Assembly: GCF_015352425.1 (NCBI RefSeq)
Contig: NZ_JADKNH010000007.1
Span: 186,001-250,000, forward strand
DNA length: 64,000 nucleotides
Direction: 5' to 3'
Source of the DNA: Fusibacter ferrireducens
Lineage (GTDB): Bacteria > Bacillota > Clostridia > Peptostreptococcales > Acidaminobacteraceae
Shown: positions 1-9,869 of the stretch, one piece after another
Numbering within the stretch: the stretch's first letter is position 1
How the letters are laid out: every line of letters starts with the position of its first letter
The notes under the pieces: generated by a model
Database searches by the model: none
The model's input: the letters and a program-made list of their open reading frames with translations, nothing else
What the model was told of the DNA's origin: nothing
Made by a program: the position numbers and the translations under genes

Positions 1-1441
1 ACTGATGTGGTTTTTTCTCATCAAGGCCTATTGTTTCGCCCAGTAATCTACTCTTCCCTTCATTAAGTGCAAATTCAAGCGCAGCAGTAAAATTGATATT
101 GACGGCTGAGGTCCACTCACTGGTCTTTCTAAAATGTGGCACTACACAGCCACAATTACTCCAATCTCTTGCATCGTCTGGCTCGTATCCAGCATTTAAA
201 AGCATTTGATATCCCACAGTATCATTGTGAATTGCAGGGAATCCAGTGCCTTTACTCACCAGATGTGTCACCTCATCTAAGAAACTTTTTGGACAATCTT
301 GGTGAATCCTCACACTGAGCCCCGGTTGATGCGTTTTTACACGCTCCGTAGCTCTGAGACACATATATGAAAGCTCGTTTGTGGCATCTTTACCTTCTCG
401 CGTCTTGCCACCCACAGTCAAATTTTGGAATTGATTATAACCTGCAAAGAACTCTGCAGTATTAGCTGATATTGTCCACACCCATTCAGAAAGCTTAAGC
501 CAATAGGATTCTATAAGCTCTTGAATTTCATTATCCGTCATGATGCCATTGTCAATATCTGTTCTATAATAAGGGTACATGTATTGATCAAATCGCCCTG
601 GATTTAACGCCAATGGGTTTTCAGATAGAATGCCTCCCAACTGCGTAAACCATACAAACTGAATTGCTTCATAAAATGTTGAAGGCGGGTTCTTAGGCAC
701 TTTGGCACAAACTTCTGAAATCTTGATGAGTTCAGCACATCTGGTTTTAGAACTTTCCCTTGCAGCCACTTCTTTAGCCTTTTCAGAATACCTTTCCGCC
801 AATCTGATGATGCCTTGTGAAGTCAAAATGATAGATTCATAAAATTCTCTTTTCTTAAGGTCTTCTGCATCCGTACGTGATAGTTTCGAAAGAGCAATCT
901 TAGCATCTTCAATAATACCACCAAACCCTTTTTTAAAGAGAACCCCTTCATAATCAGGTGTAATCTCGCCAACAGCTTGTCTCCATTTGGAATCATTGTC
1001 CACAAAACCTGTATCTACAACCACTTTTGCAGTTTCCTTAGGCAGCTGAGATAAAAAGGCTTCTTCTAATGACTTGCCTTTCCAGTAAGGAAAAATATGC
1101 TTGCGAATATAAGACTTTTGACTTGTTGTAATCACATATGGGTCTTGAACTCTATTGGAAAAATTGTCCATTTCACGATCTACCCAAGTCCATGAAAACT
1201 CTGGCGTCAATATCCCACAGCGTCTGTGTTCTCCCACAGCCCCTACAATGAGTTCTCCTTCAAATATATTGACCGTCAATTCTTCACAAGTATCTCTAAA
1301 AGCTTTTGCTCTTCTAATTGGTACAGCTTCACCTTCTGTCTTCATATGAGATTCTGTCCAAATTTTTGCACGATCATATGAAATAGAAGGTTTGTTATTG
1401 ATATACTGTTGCCTTGCATTTTCAATTCTTTCTGTTAACAT
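1..1441 (-). CDS. Glycyl radical enzyme (PFL/dehydratase family), N-terminal part, cut by window edge
   Basis: An open frame of 480 codons starts at the ATG at 1441 and runs off the left edge, so the C-terminal glycyl-radical loop is not visible. The ribosome site AGGAGG lies 8-9 bases upstream. The translation carries family blocks: an N-terminal R-A-x-x-x-T-E-S segment, GELIVG near residue 65, YWKGKS, and the thiyl-cysteine loop at about 131-175 reading D-W-S-N-C-G-C-V-V-P. Diol dehydratases, choline lyase, hydroxyproline dehydratase and isethionate lyase normally read G-C-V-E-P there; this protein has Val in place of the Glu, so those reactions are unlikely. X-succinate synthase-like or another atypical chemistry is possible, and the substrate is unassigned. 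An activating radical SAM enzyme would be expected beyond the left edge. An XRE-cupin regulator sits upstream in the same orientation. Confidence 0.85.
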   Translation of the reverse strand, partial: MLTERIENARQQYINNKPSISYDRAKIWTESHMKTEGEAVPIRRAKAFRDTCEELTVNIFEGELIVGAVGEHRRCGILTPEFSWTWVDREMDNFSNRVQDPYVITTSQKSYIRKHIFPYWKGKSLEEAFLSQLPKETAKVVVDTGFVDNDSKWRQAVGEITPDYEGVLFKKGFGGIIEDAKIALSKLSRTDAEDLKKREFYESIILTSQGIIRLAERYSEKAKEVAARESSKTRCAELIKISEVCAKVPKNPPSTFYEAIQFVWFTQLGGILSENPLALNPGRFDQYMYPYYRTDIDNGIMTDNEIQELIESYWLKLSEWVWTISANTAEFFAGYNQFQNLTVGGKTREGKDATNELSYMCLRATERVKTHQPGLSVRIHQDCPKSFLDEVTHLVSKGTGFPAIHNDTVGYQMLLNAGYEPDDARDWSNCGCVVPHFRKTSEWTSAVNINFTAALEFALNEGKSRLLGETIGLDEKKPHQ

Positions 1442-1547
1442 CGTTTAAATCCTCCTAAAAAGTTCTGGATAGAGTTATGGACTACTACATGAGATCATAA
1501 TAAGTTCAATCATTTTGTATCTCTTTTATATTTTTCCTCTATTAAAG

Positions 1548-1610
1548 TGCTATAGTCTTATAATATGTCCCATTCATTATGTTTAAGTGCATATTATACG
1601 TTATAGCATC
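1548..1610 (-). promoter_or_regulatory. Candidate operator/promoter region of the glycyl radical enzyme gene
   Basis: CGTTATAGCATC at 1599-1610 is identical over 12 bases to a site upstream of the XRE-cupin gene (2245-2256). An inverted TGCTATA lies at 1548-1554. TATTATAAG-like -10 material lies between them. Because both promoters carry the same word, the adjacent XRE-cupin protein is the likely binder. This is inference from sequence identity and position. Confidence 0.45.
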
Positions 1611-1624
1611 CTCAGATTTTAAAT

Positions 1625-1656
1625 TAAAACCAGAATTGTAATCATTCTGGTTTTTT
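1625..1656 (-). terminator. Rho-independent terminator after the XRE-cupin gene
   Basis: A perfect 10-bp stem (AAACCAGAAT with ATTCTGGTTT, 7-base loop) begins 18 bases past the regulator stop codon. On the minus strand it is followed by TTTTAATTT. It separates the regulator from the glycyl radical enzyme gene. Confidence 0.75.
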
Positions 1657-1673
1657 AGTGCTGTTAATGCTGT

Positions 1674-2222
1674 TTAGTACTTTATAATACTTTGTAATAC
1701 GACAACATCGTCATAGGGATTACTATAAGTGTGTGGTACATTTGCTTTGAATTTCAACGCCTCCGGTGCTTTCAAAATAAATTCCTGATCCGCAACTGTT
1801 AAAACCAAAGTCCCGCTTGTAACAACAAGGTATTCCTCAGTAGAGTTAAAATGCGGTGGCGATGTATGTTTTGCCCCCGGTAGCAGTTTTATATAAAAAT
1901 ATTCAAATCCTGATAGCGGATCAAATGGAAAAACATCATATAAAATCATTTTATTATCGGATTCATAAACAGGTTTCAATTGATCAATTTTGATGGCTTC
2001 ATAATTTTCATCATGAGTGCCTATGAGATCTGAAAAAGCAATTCTCAATCCTGCAGAAATTTTCCACAATGTTGAAATGGTCGGATTGGACTCTCCTCTT
2101 TCTATCTGACCAATCATAGCTTTACTGACGCCTGTCAGCTTAGCAGTTTCTTCAAGGGTTAAGCCTCTCTCAAATCTGTTTTTTTTTAAAACTGTGCTGA
2201 TATTTGAACTTGGGTCTGTCAT
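1674..2222 (-). CDS. XRE-family regulator with C-terminal cupin domain
   Basis: This 182-residue protein has a helix-turn-helix of the Cro/CI type at about residues 10-65 (motif G-V-S-K-A-M-I-G-Q-I-E-R-G) and a small cupin barrel at about 100-180. Candidate metal or ligand residues are H119, H124, E129/E130 and H164. Proteins of this architecture are one-component regulators in which the cupin senses a small molecule. The ATG at 2222 follows AGAGGA at good spacing. The gene is upstream of and co-oriented with the glycyl radical enzyme gene, and both promoters share the CGTTATAGCATC word, which suggests local control of that enzyme plus autoregulation. The ligand cannot be read from the sequence. 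Confidence 0.9.
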   Translation of the reverse strand: MTDPSSNISTVLKKNRFERGLTLEETAKLTGVSKAMIGQIERGESNPTISTLWKISAGLRIAFSDLIGTHDENYEAIKIDQLKPVYESDNKMILYDVFPFDPLSGFEYFYIKLLPGAKHTSPPHFNSTEEYLVVTSGTLVLTVADQEFILKAPEALKFKANVPHTYSNPYDDVVVLQSIIKY

Positions 2223-2244
2223 CTTATAAGTCCTCTTTCTTAAC

Positions 2245-2277
2245 CGTTATAGCATCTATATAATTAATATAGCATCT
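2245..2277 (-). promoter_or_regulatory. Direct repeat, candidate autoregulatory operator
   Basis: TATAGCATCT occurs at 2248-2257 and again at 2268-2277, exactly 20 bp apart (about two helical turns), just upstream of the regulator start codon. The first copy extends to CGTTATAGCATC, shared with 1599-1610. Confidence 0.5.
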
Positions 2278-2350
2278 AAAAAGAGATTTGTCGATTCTTT
2301 TTCAGATATTTTATACTTATTTTATGCTTAATCTAGGCCTATTTTGTAGC

Positions 2351-2378
2351 TTAAAACGGTATTATAATATGTTATAAT
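2351..2378 (+). promoter_or_regulatory. Candidate sigma-A-type promoter of the GGDEF gene
   Basis: TATAAT at 2373-2378 is preceded, 16 bases earlier, by TTAAAA at 2351-2356, which matches the -35 consensus only partly. The start codon is 36 bases downstream. Confidence 0.35.
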
Positions 2379-2413
2379 TGATATAAGTCGAATACTAATT
2401 TCAGGAGATTTCT

Positions 2414-3562
2414 ATGGTTTATTATATTCAAATAGGACTTTTTTCTTTAATGATACTCATCGTAATTTATTATAATGTCCGCTCGGATCTCAATAGGGAT
2501 AAAATGGATCGTAAACTCTTTGAAGCCCTTATTCTTTCCACTGCCTGTGTTACAGTTTTAGATGTGCTCATGTATTTAGTGGATATGAGATCAGGCTCGT
2601 TTTTTTTGTCTGCAAATCAACTGGTAACATGTCTCTATTATATATTTAACCCAATCCCTTGTCTCATCTGGTGTTTGTACGCAGATATACTTATATTTGA
2701 TAGTCCCTCTCGCTTAAAAAAAATGTTTACCGTGATGATCATTCCCACCATTGTGTTGACTCTGCTCTCTATTATGAGCATATCTAAAGGTTTTTTTTTC
2801 TATATCGATACTTTTAATAAATATCATCGCGGGACATACAATTGGCTTTTAACGCTCATATGCTGTTTTTATTTATTCTATACTTTTTTAATCACTCTTA
2901 TAAATCGAAAAAACATCAGTTCCAAAGATTTTTTTCCGATGTTATTTTTTCTTTTTCCACCCATTATTGGATTTATGATTCAAATTCGTTTTCAAGGTGT
3001 GTCAACGCTATGGATGAGTGTTACTTTTTCAATCCTTGTGATCTATATAAATATTCAAAAAATCAATGTATCCACGGATTACTTGACAGGGTTATACAAC
3101 CGCAGACAACTCGATTCACATCTAAAGCGCTTTAGCCATTTCCAATCTTCAGCACATAAGATTGCTGGCATGATGATAGATTTAAACGATATGAAGAGTA
3201 TTAATGACTCACAAGGTCATATGATGGGCGATATTGCTTTAGAGCAAACCGCATTGATTCTAAAGAAAAGTTTTCATAAAGACGACTTTATTGCACGGTA
3301 CGGCGGCGACGAATTCGTAATCATCTTTATGGTCAAAGACTATGATGGCTTATCGCAAACCGTTTCCCGTGTTGAATCTAATCTTGAGAAATTTAACAAG
3401 AATACGACATTTCCTTTTAAATTAAGTTTTAGCATTGGATACGATCTTTTTGACCCCAAAAAACAAGCGACAATTGACGATTTCATAAGATATTTGGATC
3501 AGAAAATGTATCTTTCAAAAGAACAATACCACAAGTTACACGATATGCCAAAACTCCGGTGA
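2414..3562 (+). CDS. Membrane-anchored diguanylate cyclase (GGDEF)
   Basis: This 382-residue protein has about six hydrophobic membrane segments in residues 1-212 and a GGDEF domain at about 220-375. The catalytic signature is intact (R-Y-G-G-D-E-F at about 295-301), so c-di-GMP synthesis from two GTP is predicted. The inhibitory RxxD I-site is absent: the equivalent position reads H-K-D-D. No recognised sensory domain is seen in the membrane part. GGAG lies 6 bases before the ATG. It is one of only three plus-strand genes here and is divergent from the XRE-cupin gene. Confidence 0.9.
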   Translation: MVYYIQIGLFSLMILIVIYYNVRSDLNRDKMDRKLFEALILSTACVTVLDVLMYLVDMRSGSFFLSANQLVTCLYYIFNPIPCLIWCLYADILIFDSPSRLKKMFTVMIIPTIVLTLLSIMSISKGFFFYIDTFNKYHRGTYNWLLTLICCFYLFYTFLITLINRKNISSKDFFPMLFFLFPPIIGFMIQIRFQGVSTLWMSVTFSILVIYINIQKINVSTDYLTGLYNRRQLDSHLKRFSHFQSSAHKIAGMMIDLNDMKSINDSQGHMMGDIALEQTALILKKSFHKDDFIARYGGDEFVIIFMVKDYDGLSQTVSRVESNLEKFNKNTTFPFKLSFSIGYDLFDPKKQATIDDFIRYLDQKMYLSKEQYHKLHDMPKLR

Positions 3563-3567
3563 GACCT

Positions 3568-3801
3568 TCAATCGTACCATTTGTCAAGGGTACAAATCGC
3601 TTTTAAAGTAAGCCATTTTGAAGGCTCACCTTTTTTCTCTATATTCACCAACATCTTTCCATTGAAGGTATTTTCAAGATACCATTTACCATCAGCCCTT
3701 CTTTTTTGAATCAACAAATCCTTTGCTTCCTCCATACGTTGATCCCTTACACCCAAATTCACGAGAATCTCCATAATTTCTAAAATATCTGTTTGATACA
3801 T
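3568..3801 (-). pseudogene. Remnant of a squalene/terpene-cyclase-like repeat protein (C-terminal end only)
   Basis: The 77-residue frame contains R-M-E-E-A-K-D-L-L, D-G-K-W-Y-L-E-N-T-F-N-G and G-E-P-S-K-W-L-T-L, typical of the last repeat of alpha/alpha-barrel prenyltransferase/squalene-cyclase-like proteins (sometimes misnamed NifH in databases). Those proteins are several times longer. Upstream the frame closes at a TGA six codons before the Met, and no ribosome site precedes it. It faces the GGDEF gene tail to tail with 5 bases between. I read it as a leftover of a decayed gene; a short intact domain protein is the alternative. Confidence 0.6.
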
Positions 3802-3911
3802 TATATACTTTTGGATTCATCTAATCTATTATATGCAAGAGCTTTCAATAATTTTCGATGCTTCTTGATGATTTTTAATCCTACCCTGTCCACAATATAT
3901 TTGAGTATGCT

Positions 3912-3940
3912 AAAAAAGAGCCCCTATATGGGCTCTTTTG
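3912..3940 (-). terminator. Terminator downstream of hppA
   Basis: A 10-bp stem (AAAAGAGCCC with GGGCTCTTTT) around a 6-base loop is followed on the minus strand by a run of T. It lies about 110 bases past the hppA stop and is symmetric enough to work for plus-strand transcripts too. Confidence 0.75.
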
Positions 3941-4052
3941 AAAGCGTTATGATTATTATTGAATTATTGTTTAAACTAATTATAATGTTTGATTAATGAT
4001 TATTTTTTTAATAGGATCTTCCCATTTTCAGATCTAAATGGACGGCCTATCT

Positions 4053-6035
4053 CTATAATAATGAACCCATAGATGCGAATAAAGGTGCAAATACAAGCGA
4101 AACAATTGTCATTAGTTTGATTAAGATATTGATCGATGGCCCTGAAGTATCCTTAAATGGATCGCCTACTGTATCTCCAACAACAGAAGCTTTATGTGCT
4201 TCTGAACCTTTACCACCATAATGACCTTCTTCAACGTATTTCTTAGCATTATCCCATGCACCACCTGCATTTGCCATGAAGATTGCCATGAGAACACCTG
4301 TTACTAAAGCGCCTGCTAACATACCGCCAAGTGCTTCTGGTCCTAAAATTAGACCAACAACGATTGGTGCAAGCACTGCCATGATCCCTGGAATCATCAT
4401 TTCTTTAAGCGCAGCACCAGTACTGATGTCTACACAACGCGCATAATCAGGTTTAGCAGTACCTTCCATGATGCCAGGAATCGCTTTAAATTGTCTACGC
4501 ACTTCTTCGATCATTTGGAAAGCTGCCTTACCCACTGATTCCATAGTCATTGCTGAGAACAAGAAAGGTAGCATACCACCAATAAATAACCCTACCACAA
4601 CTTTAGGGTTTAAAACATTGATCGTTTCAAGATTAATAGCTTGAGAGTACGATGCAAATAATGAAAGCGCAGTTAATGCTGCAGAACCGATTGCAAAACC
4701 TTTACCGATTGCTGCTGTTGTATTGCCCACGGCATCTAGTTTATCTGTGATCTTTCTAACTTCTTTTGGTAATTCACTCATTTCTGCAATACCACCAGCA
4801 TTATCTGCTATAGGACCATATGCATCTACCGCCACAGTAATACCTGCTGTCGAAAGCATCCCTACTGCTGCTAGTGCAATACCATAAAGATCCATAAAAT
4901 GATATGCTAAAAGTGTCGCCGCTGAAATGAAAAGAATTGGCCACATTGTTGAGACCATACCCACTGCAAGACCAGAAATAATGGTAGTTGCTGGACCTGT
5001 TAGAGATTGTTCAGCTATTTTTTTTACATATCTGTAATCTCCAGAAGTGTATATTTCAGTAACAACGCCAATTAAAGTCCCACATACAAGTCCTGCTCCA
5101 ATTGCATAAAATGCCGAAAGACTATTAAAGAAATAATTGCTTAAGAAATAGGCTGCAACCAACACCAAAAATCCACTTGCATATGTCGATTTTTTTAGAG
5201 CACTATGAGGATCAGAATTTTCATTCCCTTTTACAAAGAATGTCCCTATGATCGATGCTAGAATACCACACCCTGATAACAAGAGCGGGAAGTAAGCACC
5301 TTCTACACCATATACCGCTAACCCAAGCGTAATCGATGCAATAATAGAACCCACATATGATTCAAATAAATCGGCTCCCATACCTGCAACATCACCTACG
5401 TTATCGCCTACGTTATCAGCGATTACTGCTGGATTTCTCGGATCATCCTCTGGAATACCTGCTTCAACTTTACCCACAAGGTCGGCACCAACATCTGCCG
5501 CTTTAGTGTAAATACCGCCGCCAACACGTGCAAAGAGTGCAATTGAAGAAGCACCAAGTCCAAAACCAGTTACAATCTGCGGATCTTTAAAAACAAAATA
5601 AAGTATGCTGACACCAAAAAGGCCAAGCCCCACAACGGACATGCCCATTACAGCACCACCTGAAAAAGCAACTGACAAAGCTTTATTCATGCCATTTTCT
5701 TTTGCAGCAAAAGCCGTTCTCACGTTAGCTTTCGTTGCAACTTGCATACCGAAAAATCCTGCCAAAGCAGAAAAAAATGCACCACATAAAAAAGCGATTG
5801 CAGTTTGATAGCTCTGTAATCCAACAGCGATAGCGATTGCTAAAACACCTGCAAAGATAACTAGAACTTTATACTCTCTTCTCAAGAAAGCCATAGATCC
5901 TTCGTGAATATAAGAAGCAATCTCATTCATTCGATCATGCGTGACCGTTACTGTATCGATTTTTCTTATAACCAAGAAGAATGCGAACGCGAGTGCTATA
6001 ATCCCTATACCCGCTGAATATAATGCGTAGTTCAT
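4053..6035 (-). CDS. hppA: Membrane-bound ion-pumping pyrophosphatase
   Basis: A 660-residue polytopic protein that couples hydrolysis of pyrophosphate to H+ or Na+ export across the membrane. Diagnostic motifs are [11 protein letters not shown] (about residue 185), [13 protein letters not shown], and the C-terminal [11 protein letters not shown]. The segment [10 protein letters not shown] has Ala where K+-independent enzymes have Lys, which assigns it to the K+-dependent subfamily. Whether the pumped ion is Na+ or H+ cannot be settled here. Length matches bacterial members. GGGAGGAA precedes the ATG. In a fermenter it would recover energy from biosynthetic pyrophosphate. Confidence 0.96.
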   Translation of the reverse strand: MNYALYSAGIGIIALAFAFFLVIRKIDTVTVTHDRMNEIASYIHEGSMAFLRREYKVLVIFAGVLAIAIAVGLQSYQTAIAFLCGAFFSALAGFFGMQVATKANVRTAFAAKENGMNKALSVAFSGGAVMGMSVVGLGLFGVSILYFVFKDPQIVTGFGLGASSIALFARVGGGIYTKAADVGADLVGKVEAGIPEDDPRNPAVIADNVGDNVGDVAGMGADLFESYVGSIIASITLGLAVYGVEGAYFPLLLSGCGILASIIGTFFVKGNENSDPHSALKKSTYASGFLVLVAAYFLSNYFFNSLSAFYAIGAGLVCGTLIGVVTEIYTSGDYRYVKKIAEQSLTGPATTIISGLAVGMVSTMWPILFISAATLLAYHFMDLYGIALAAVGMLSTAGITVAVDAYGPIADNAGGIAEMSELPKEVRKITDKLDAVGNTTAAIGKGFAIGSAALTALSLFASYSQAINLETINVLNPKVVVGLFIGGMLPFLFSAMTMESVGKAAFQMIEEVRRQFKAIPGIMEGTAKPDYARCVDISTGAALKEMMIPGIMAVLAPIVVGLILGPEALGGMLAGALVTGVLMAIFMANAGGAWDNAKKYVEEGHYGGKGSEAHKASVVGDTVGDPFKDTSGPSINILIKLMTIVSLVFAPLFASMGSLL

Positions 6036-6462
6036 TTAAAATTCCTCCCCACAATAAAGATTTAATGAAAACAAACACACTAGTTTAAACTTTTCTTCTC
6101 ATAACATGGTCAAGTAACAAGCTCTTTTCCACTAACCATCATAACGTAAGTTGCTAAAAAGAGATCCGTTACGCCTCTTAAATTGTTTCTCAACAAAACT
6201 TGGTTTTGTAAAGAATATTTTCGCTGATGATTTTACCGATTGGTGCCTCAGTAAAACCTTTCTGCTCAAATTGTTGTTTATAATAAAACCCTTGGCATTG
6301 AGCCATCGGATTATTATCACTTTTGCACAATAAAATGAAATATCTTGTGCAACACTTCTAGATATTATTGAAACTCATTGCATCATAATTATCCCTAATC
6401 AAAACTGCCATGGATCAAATGATTTCCTGCCAATTTACCTCATGCAGATTAGAGATAAAAAA
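6036..6462. other. Long non-coding interval upstream of hppA
   Basis: No supported gene lies in this stretch of about 430 bases; frames of about 60 codons on both strands lack ribosome sites and recognisable sequence. It probably holds the hppA promoter and leader. An inverted repeat TTGCACAA / TTGTGCAA (6323-6330 and 6345-6352, centres 22 bp apart) is the only clear structure and could be an operator. Confidence 0.5.
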
Positions 6463-6498
6463 ATATACAAAAATAGGTGTAGACCTATTTTTGTATAT
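6463..6498 (-). terminator. Terminator overlapping the 3' end of secG
   Basis: A perfect 16-bp stem (6463-6478 with 6483-6498) and a 4-base loop is followed on the minus strand by a seven-T stretch. The secG stop codon lies inside the stem, so the hairpin encodes the last residues of SecG. Confidence 0.85.
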
Positions 6499-6721
6499 AT
6501 GCTAATAGTAATGCTGATACCATAAATACTATCGCTGATATTTTTGTCACTTTATCAAATTTATCATCATAGTCTCTCGCCTTATTTTTACCCCATATTT
6601 GTTCAGCGCCGCCACCAATTGAACCTGATAATCCCGCTGATTTACCGGATTGTAACAATATACTCGCAATTAAGACTACCGATGCCAGTACTAAAAACAC
6701 AGTTACGATTGTCGAAAACAT
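6485..6721 (-). CDS. secG: Preprotein translocase subunit SecG
   Basis: A 78-residue membrane protein with two hydrophobic segments (about residues 2-22 and 54-75) separated by a Gly/Ser-rich loop containing L-L-Q-S-G-K-S-A-G-L-S-G-S-I-G-G-G, the SecG hallmark. It is an accessory subunit of the SecYEG channel in the inner membrane. It is transcribed alone between eno and hppA, with a strong terminator overlapping its stop codon. An SD-like GGAGGTG precedes the ATG. Neighbours often seen with secG in Firmicutes (rnr, smpB, ssrA) are not here. Confidence 0.93.
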   Translation of the reverse strand: MFSTIVTVFLVLASVVLIASILLQSGKSAGLSGSIGGGAEQIWGKNKARDYDDKFDKVTKISAIVFMVSALLLAYIQK

Positions 6722-6815
6722 TTTAACACCTCCGTTTATACTTGCTTAACATAGGTATTTTAACACAGTATGTCCTAAAATACAATTAATTGTTTCTTTT
6801 TTATCAAAAATGCAC

Positions 6816-6847
6816 AAAGGCTTGATGTTGCTATTCATCAAGCCTTT
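6816..6847 (-). terminator. eno: Hairpin downstream of eno
   Basis: A 12-bp perfect stem (AAAGGCTTGATG with CATCAAGCCTTT) and an 8-base loop lies about 110 bases past the eno stop. The T tract on the minus strand is interrupted, so termination may be partial. Confidence 0.6.
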
Positions 6848-6957
6848 GAACAATTCACCCTAGTTTGTAACCAAAATTTGCTATTTACATTTACTTCTAG
6901 CTTGAGATGCTAACTCAAGTCAGCTTAAAACTAAAATAGACAAGTATTTCCTTTTAT

Positions 6958-8274
<1,317 letters not shown>

Positions 8275-8335
8275 TTATGTGTCACATTTTCATGTGTTGG
8301 TAACTTATTTTTTTTCAGCTTGCCTGTGGACAAAC

Positions 8336-9859
8336 TCACAAAATAATAGACTGCCCAGTCATTTCAACTGGTTTTTCAAGTTCCATCATTTCGAGCAATG
8401 TCGGTGCGAGATCACAGAGCTTCCCTTCTCCTGACAGTTGTGGATTTCCAACACCGCCCACGATACAAGGCACGCGATTGGTCGAATGTGCTGTCATAGG
8501 TTCGCCTGTTTCAGTTAACATTTCTTCTGCATTGCCATGATCGGCAGTGATGATGAAATTTCCACCAAGGGACTCTAACTTACTGACAATCTTACCTAAA
8601 CACGTATCCACCGTTTCCACCGCTTTTATAGCCGCTGGAATGATCCCCGTATGTCCAACCATATCTGCATTTGCAAAGTTTAAAATGATCAGATCATATA
8701 AATCTTTATCCAGTTCCTCTAAGAGTCTTTCCGTTACTTCATAAGCTGACATTTCTGGCTTAAGATCGTAAGTCGCCACTTTAGGAGAGGCAATAAGTGC
8801 TCTATCTTCTCCTTCATTTGGCGCTTCAACGCCACCATTGAAGAAGAACGTCACATGTGCATATTTCTCAGTTTCGGCAATTCTAAGTTGCTTTTTACCA
8901 AGTTTCGCCATATATTGTCCAAGCGTATTGTCAATGGTCTGCGGTTTATAAGCCACTGAAACGTTTGGCATCATTTTATCATATTGAGTTAAACACACAT
9001 AGGTCGTTTCAAAATAATCTCTTTTAAAACCATCAAAGTTTTCATCCACAATCGTTCTTGTGATTTCTCTAGCGCGATCTGGTCTAAAATTGAAAAAGAT
9101 CACAGAATCATTTTCACCAACAGTTGCAACAGGTTTACCATCTTTAACAATCCTCGTTGGGATGATGAACTCATCTGTTACACCCGCTTCATACGAAGCT
9201 TCCATAAGTGAAACGGCGTCTTCTGCACTAGCACCTTCACCGCGAACAAGCATATTATATGATTTTTCAATACGCTCCCATCTCTGATCTCTATCCATAG
9301 AATAATATCGACCAGAAATCGATGCAATCACACCAAAGTTAATTTCAGCCATATAAGCTTCAAGAGCCTTAACATAATTAATGCCACTCGTAGGTGAAGT
9401 ATCTCTACCGTCCATAAAACCATGTACATATATATTATCTAAGCCTTGATCTTTTGCAAGTTTTATAACGGCTTTTAAATGCTCAATATGACTGTGCACG
9501 CCACCATCTGAAAGCAGTCCCCAAGTGTGAAGTTTTGTGCCATTTGCCTTAGCCTTTTCTATAGCGAGCAACAATGCTTCATTTTCAAAGAAATCACCGT
9601 CTTTAATGGATTTAGTGATTCTCGTAAGCTCTTGATAAACCACACGGCCTGCGCCAATATTGAGATGGCCTACTTCAGAGTTACCCATTTGTCCCTCTGG
9701 TAAACCAACATCTAATCCGCTTGCGCCAATTAGTGTATGAGGGTATTTTTCAAGATACTGGTCATAATGAGGCGTATTTGCAAGAACGACCGCATTCCCA
9801 GTATCAGTTTCACTTTGTCCCCACCCATCCATTATAATGAGTGCTGTAGGTTTTTTCAT
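8336..9859 (-). CDS. gpmI: Cofactor-independent phosphoglycerate mutase
   Basis: A 507-residue alkaline-phosphatase-superfamily enzyme interconverting 3- and 2-phosphoglycerate through a phosphoserine, with Mn2+. The catalytic serine lies in Q-M-G-N-S-E-V-G-H-L-N-I-G near residue 60. Metal ligands are visible in I-M-D-G-W-G at the N terminus and A-D-H-G-N-A-E near residue 435. Length is normal (about 510). TAAGGAG precedes the ATG. It follows tpiA by 10 bases, so the two are co-transcribed and probably translationally coupled. Confidence 0.97.
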   Translation of the reverse strand: MKKPTALIIMDGWGQSETDTGNAVVLANTPHYDQYLEKYPHTLIGASGLDVGLPEGQMGNSEVGHLNIGAGRVVYQELTRITKSIKDGDFFENEALLLAIEKAKANGTKLHTWGLLSDGGVHSHIEHLKAVIKLAKDQGLDNIYVHGFMDGRDTSPTSGINYVKALEAYMAEINFGVIASISGRYYSMDRDQRWERIEKSYNMLVRGEGASAEDAVSLMEASYEAGVTDEFIIPTRIVKDGKPVATVGENDSVIFFNFRPDRAREITRTIVDENFDGFKRDYFETTYVCLTQYDKMMPNVSVAYKPQTIDNTLGQYMAKLGKKQLRIAETEKYAHVTFFFNGGVEAPNEGEDRALIASPKVATYDLKPEMSAYEVTERLLEELDKDLYDLIILNFANADMVGHTGIIPAAIKAVETVDTCLGKIVSKLESLGGNFIITADHGNAEEMLTETGEPMTAHSTNRVPCIVGGVGNPQLSGEGKLCDLAPTLLEMMELEKPVEMTGQSIIL

Positions 9860-9869
9860 AATTTACTCC

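Noticed and set aside
6132-6333. Two overlapping open frames of about 60 codons, one per strand
   Set aside because: No ribosome site, no recognisable sequence, and they lie in an A/T-rich leader; treated as chance frames.
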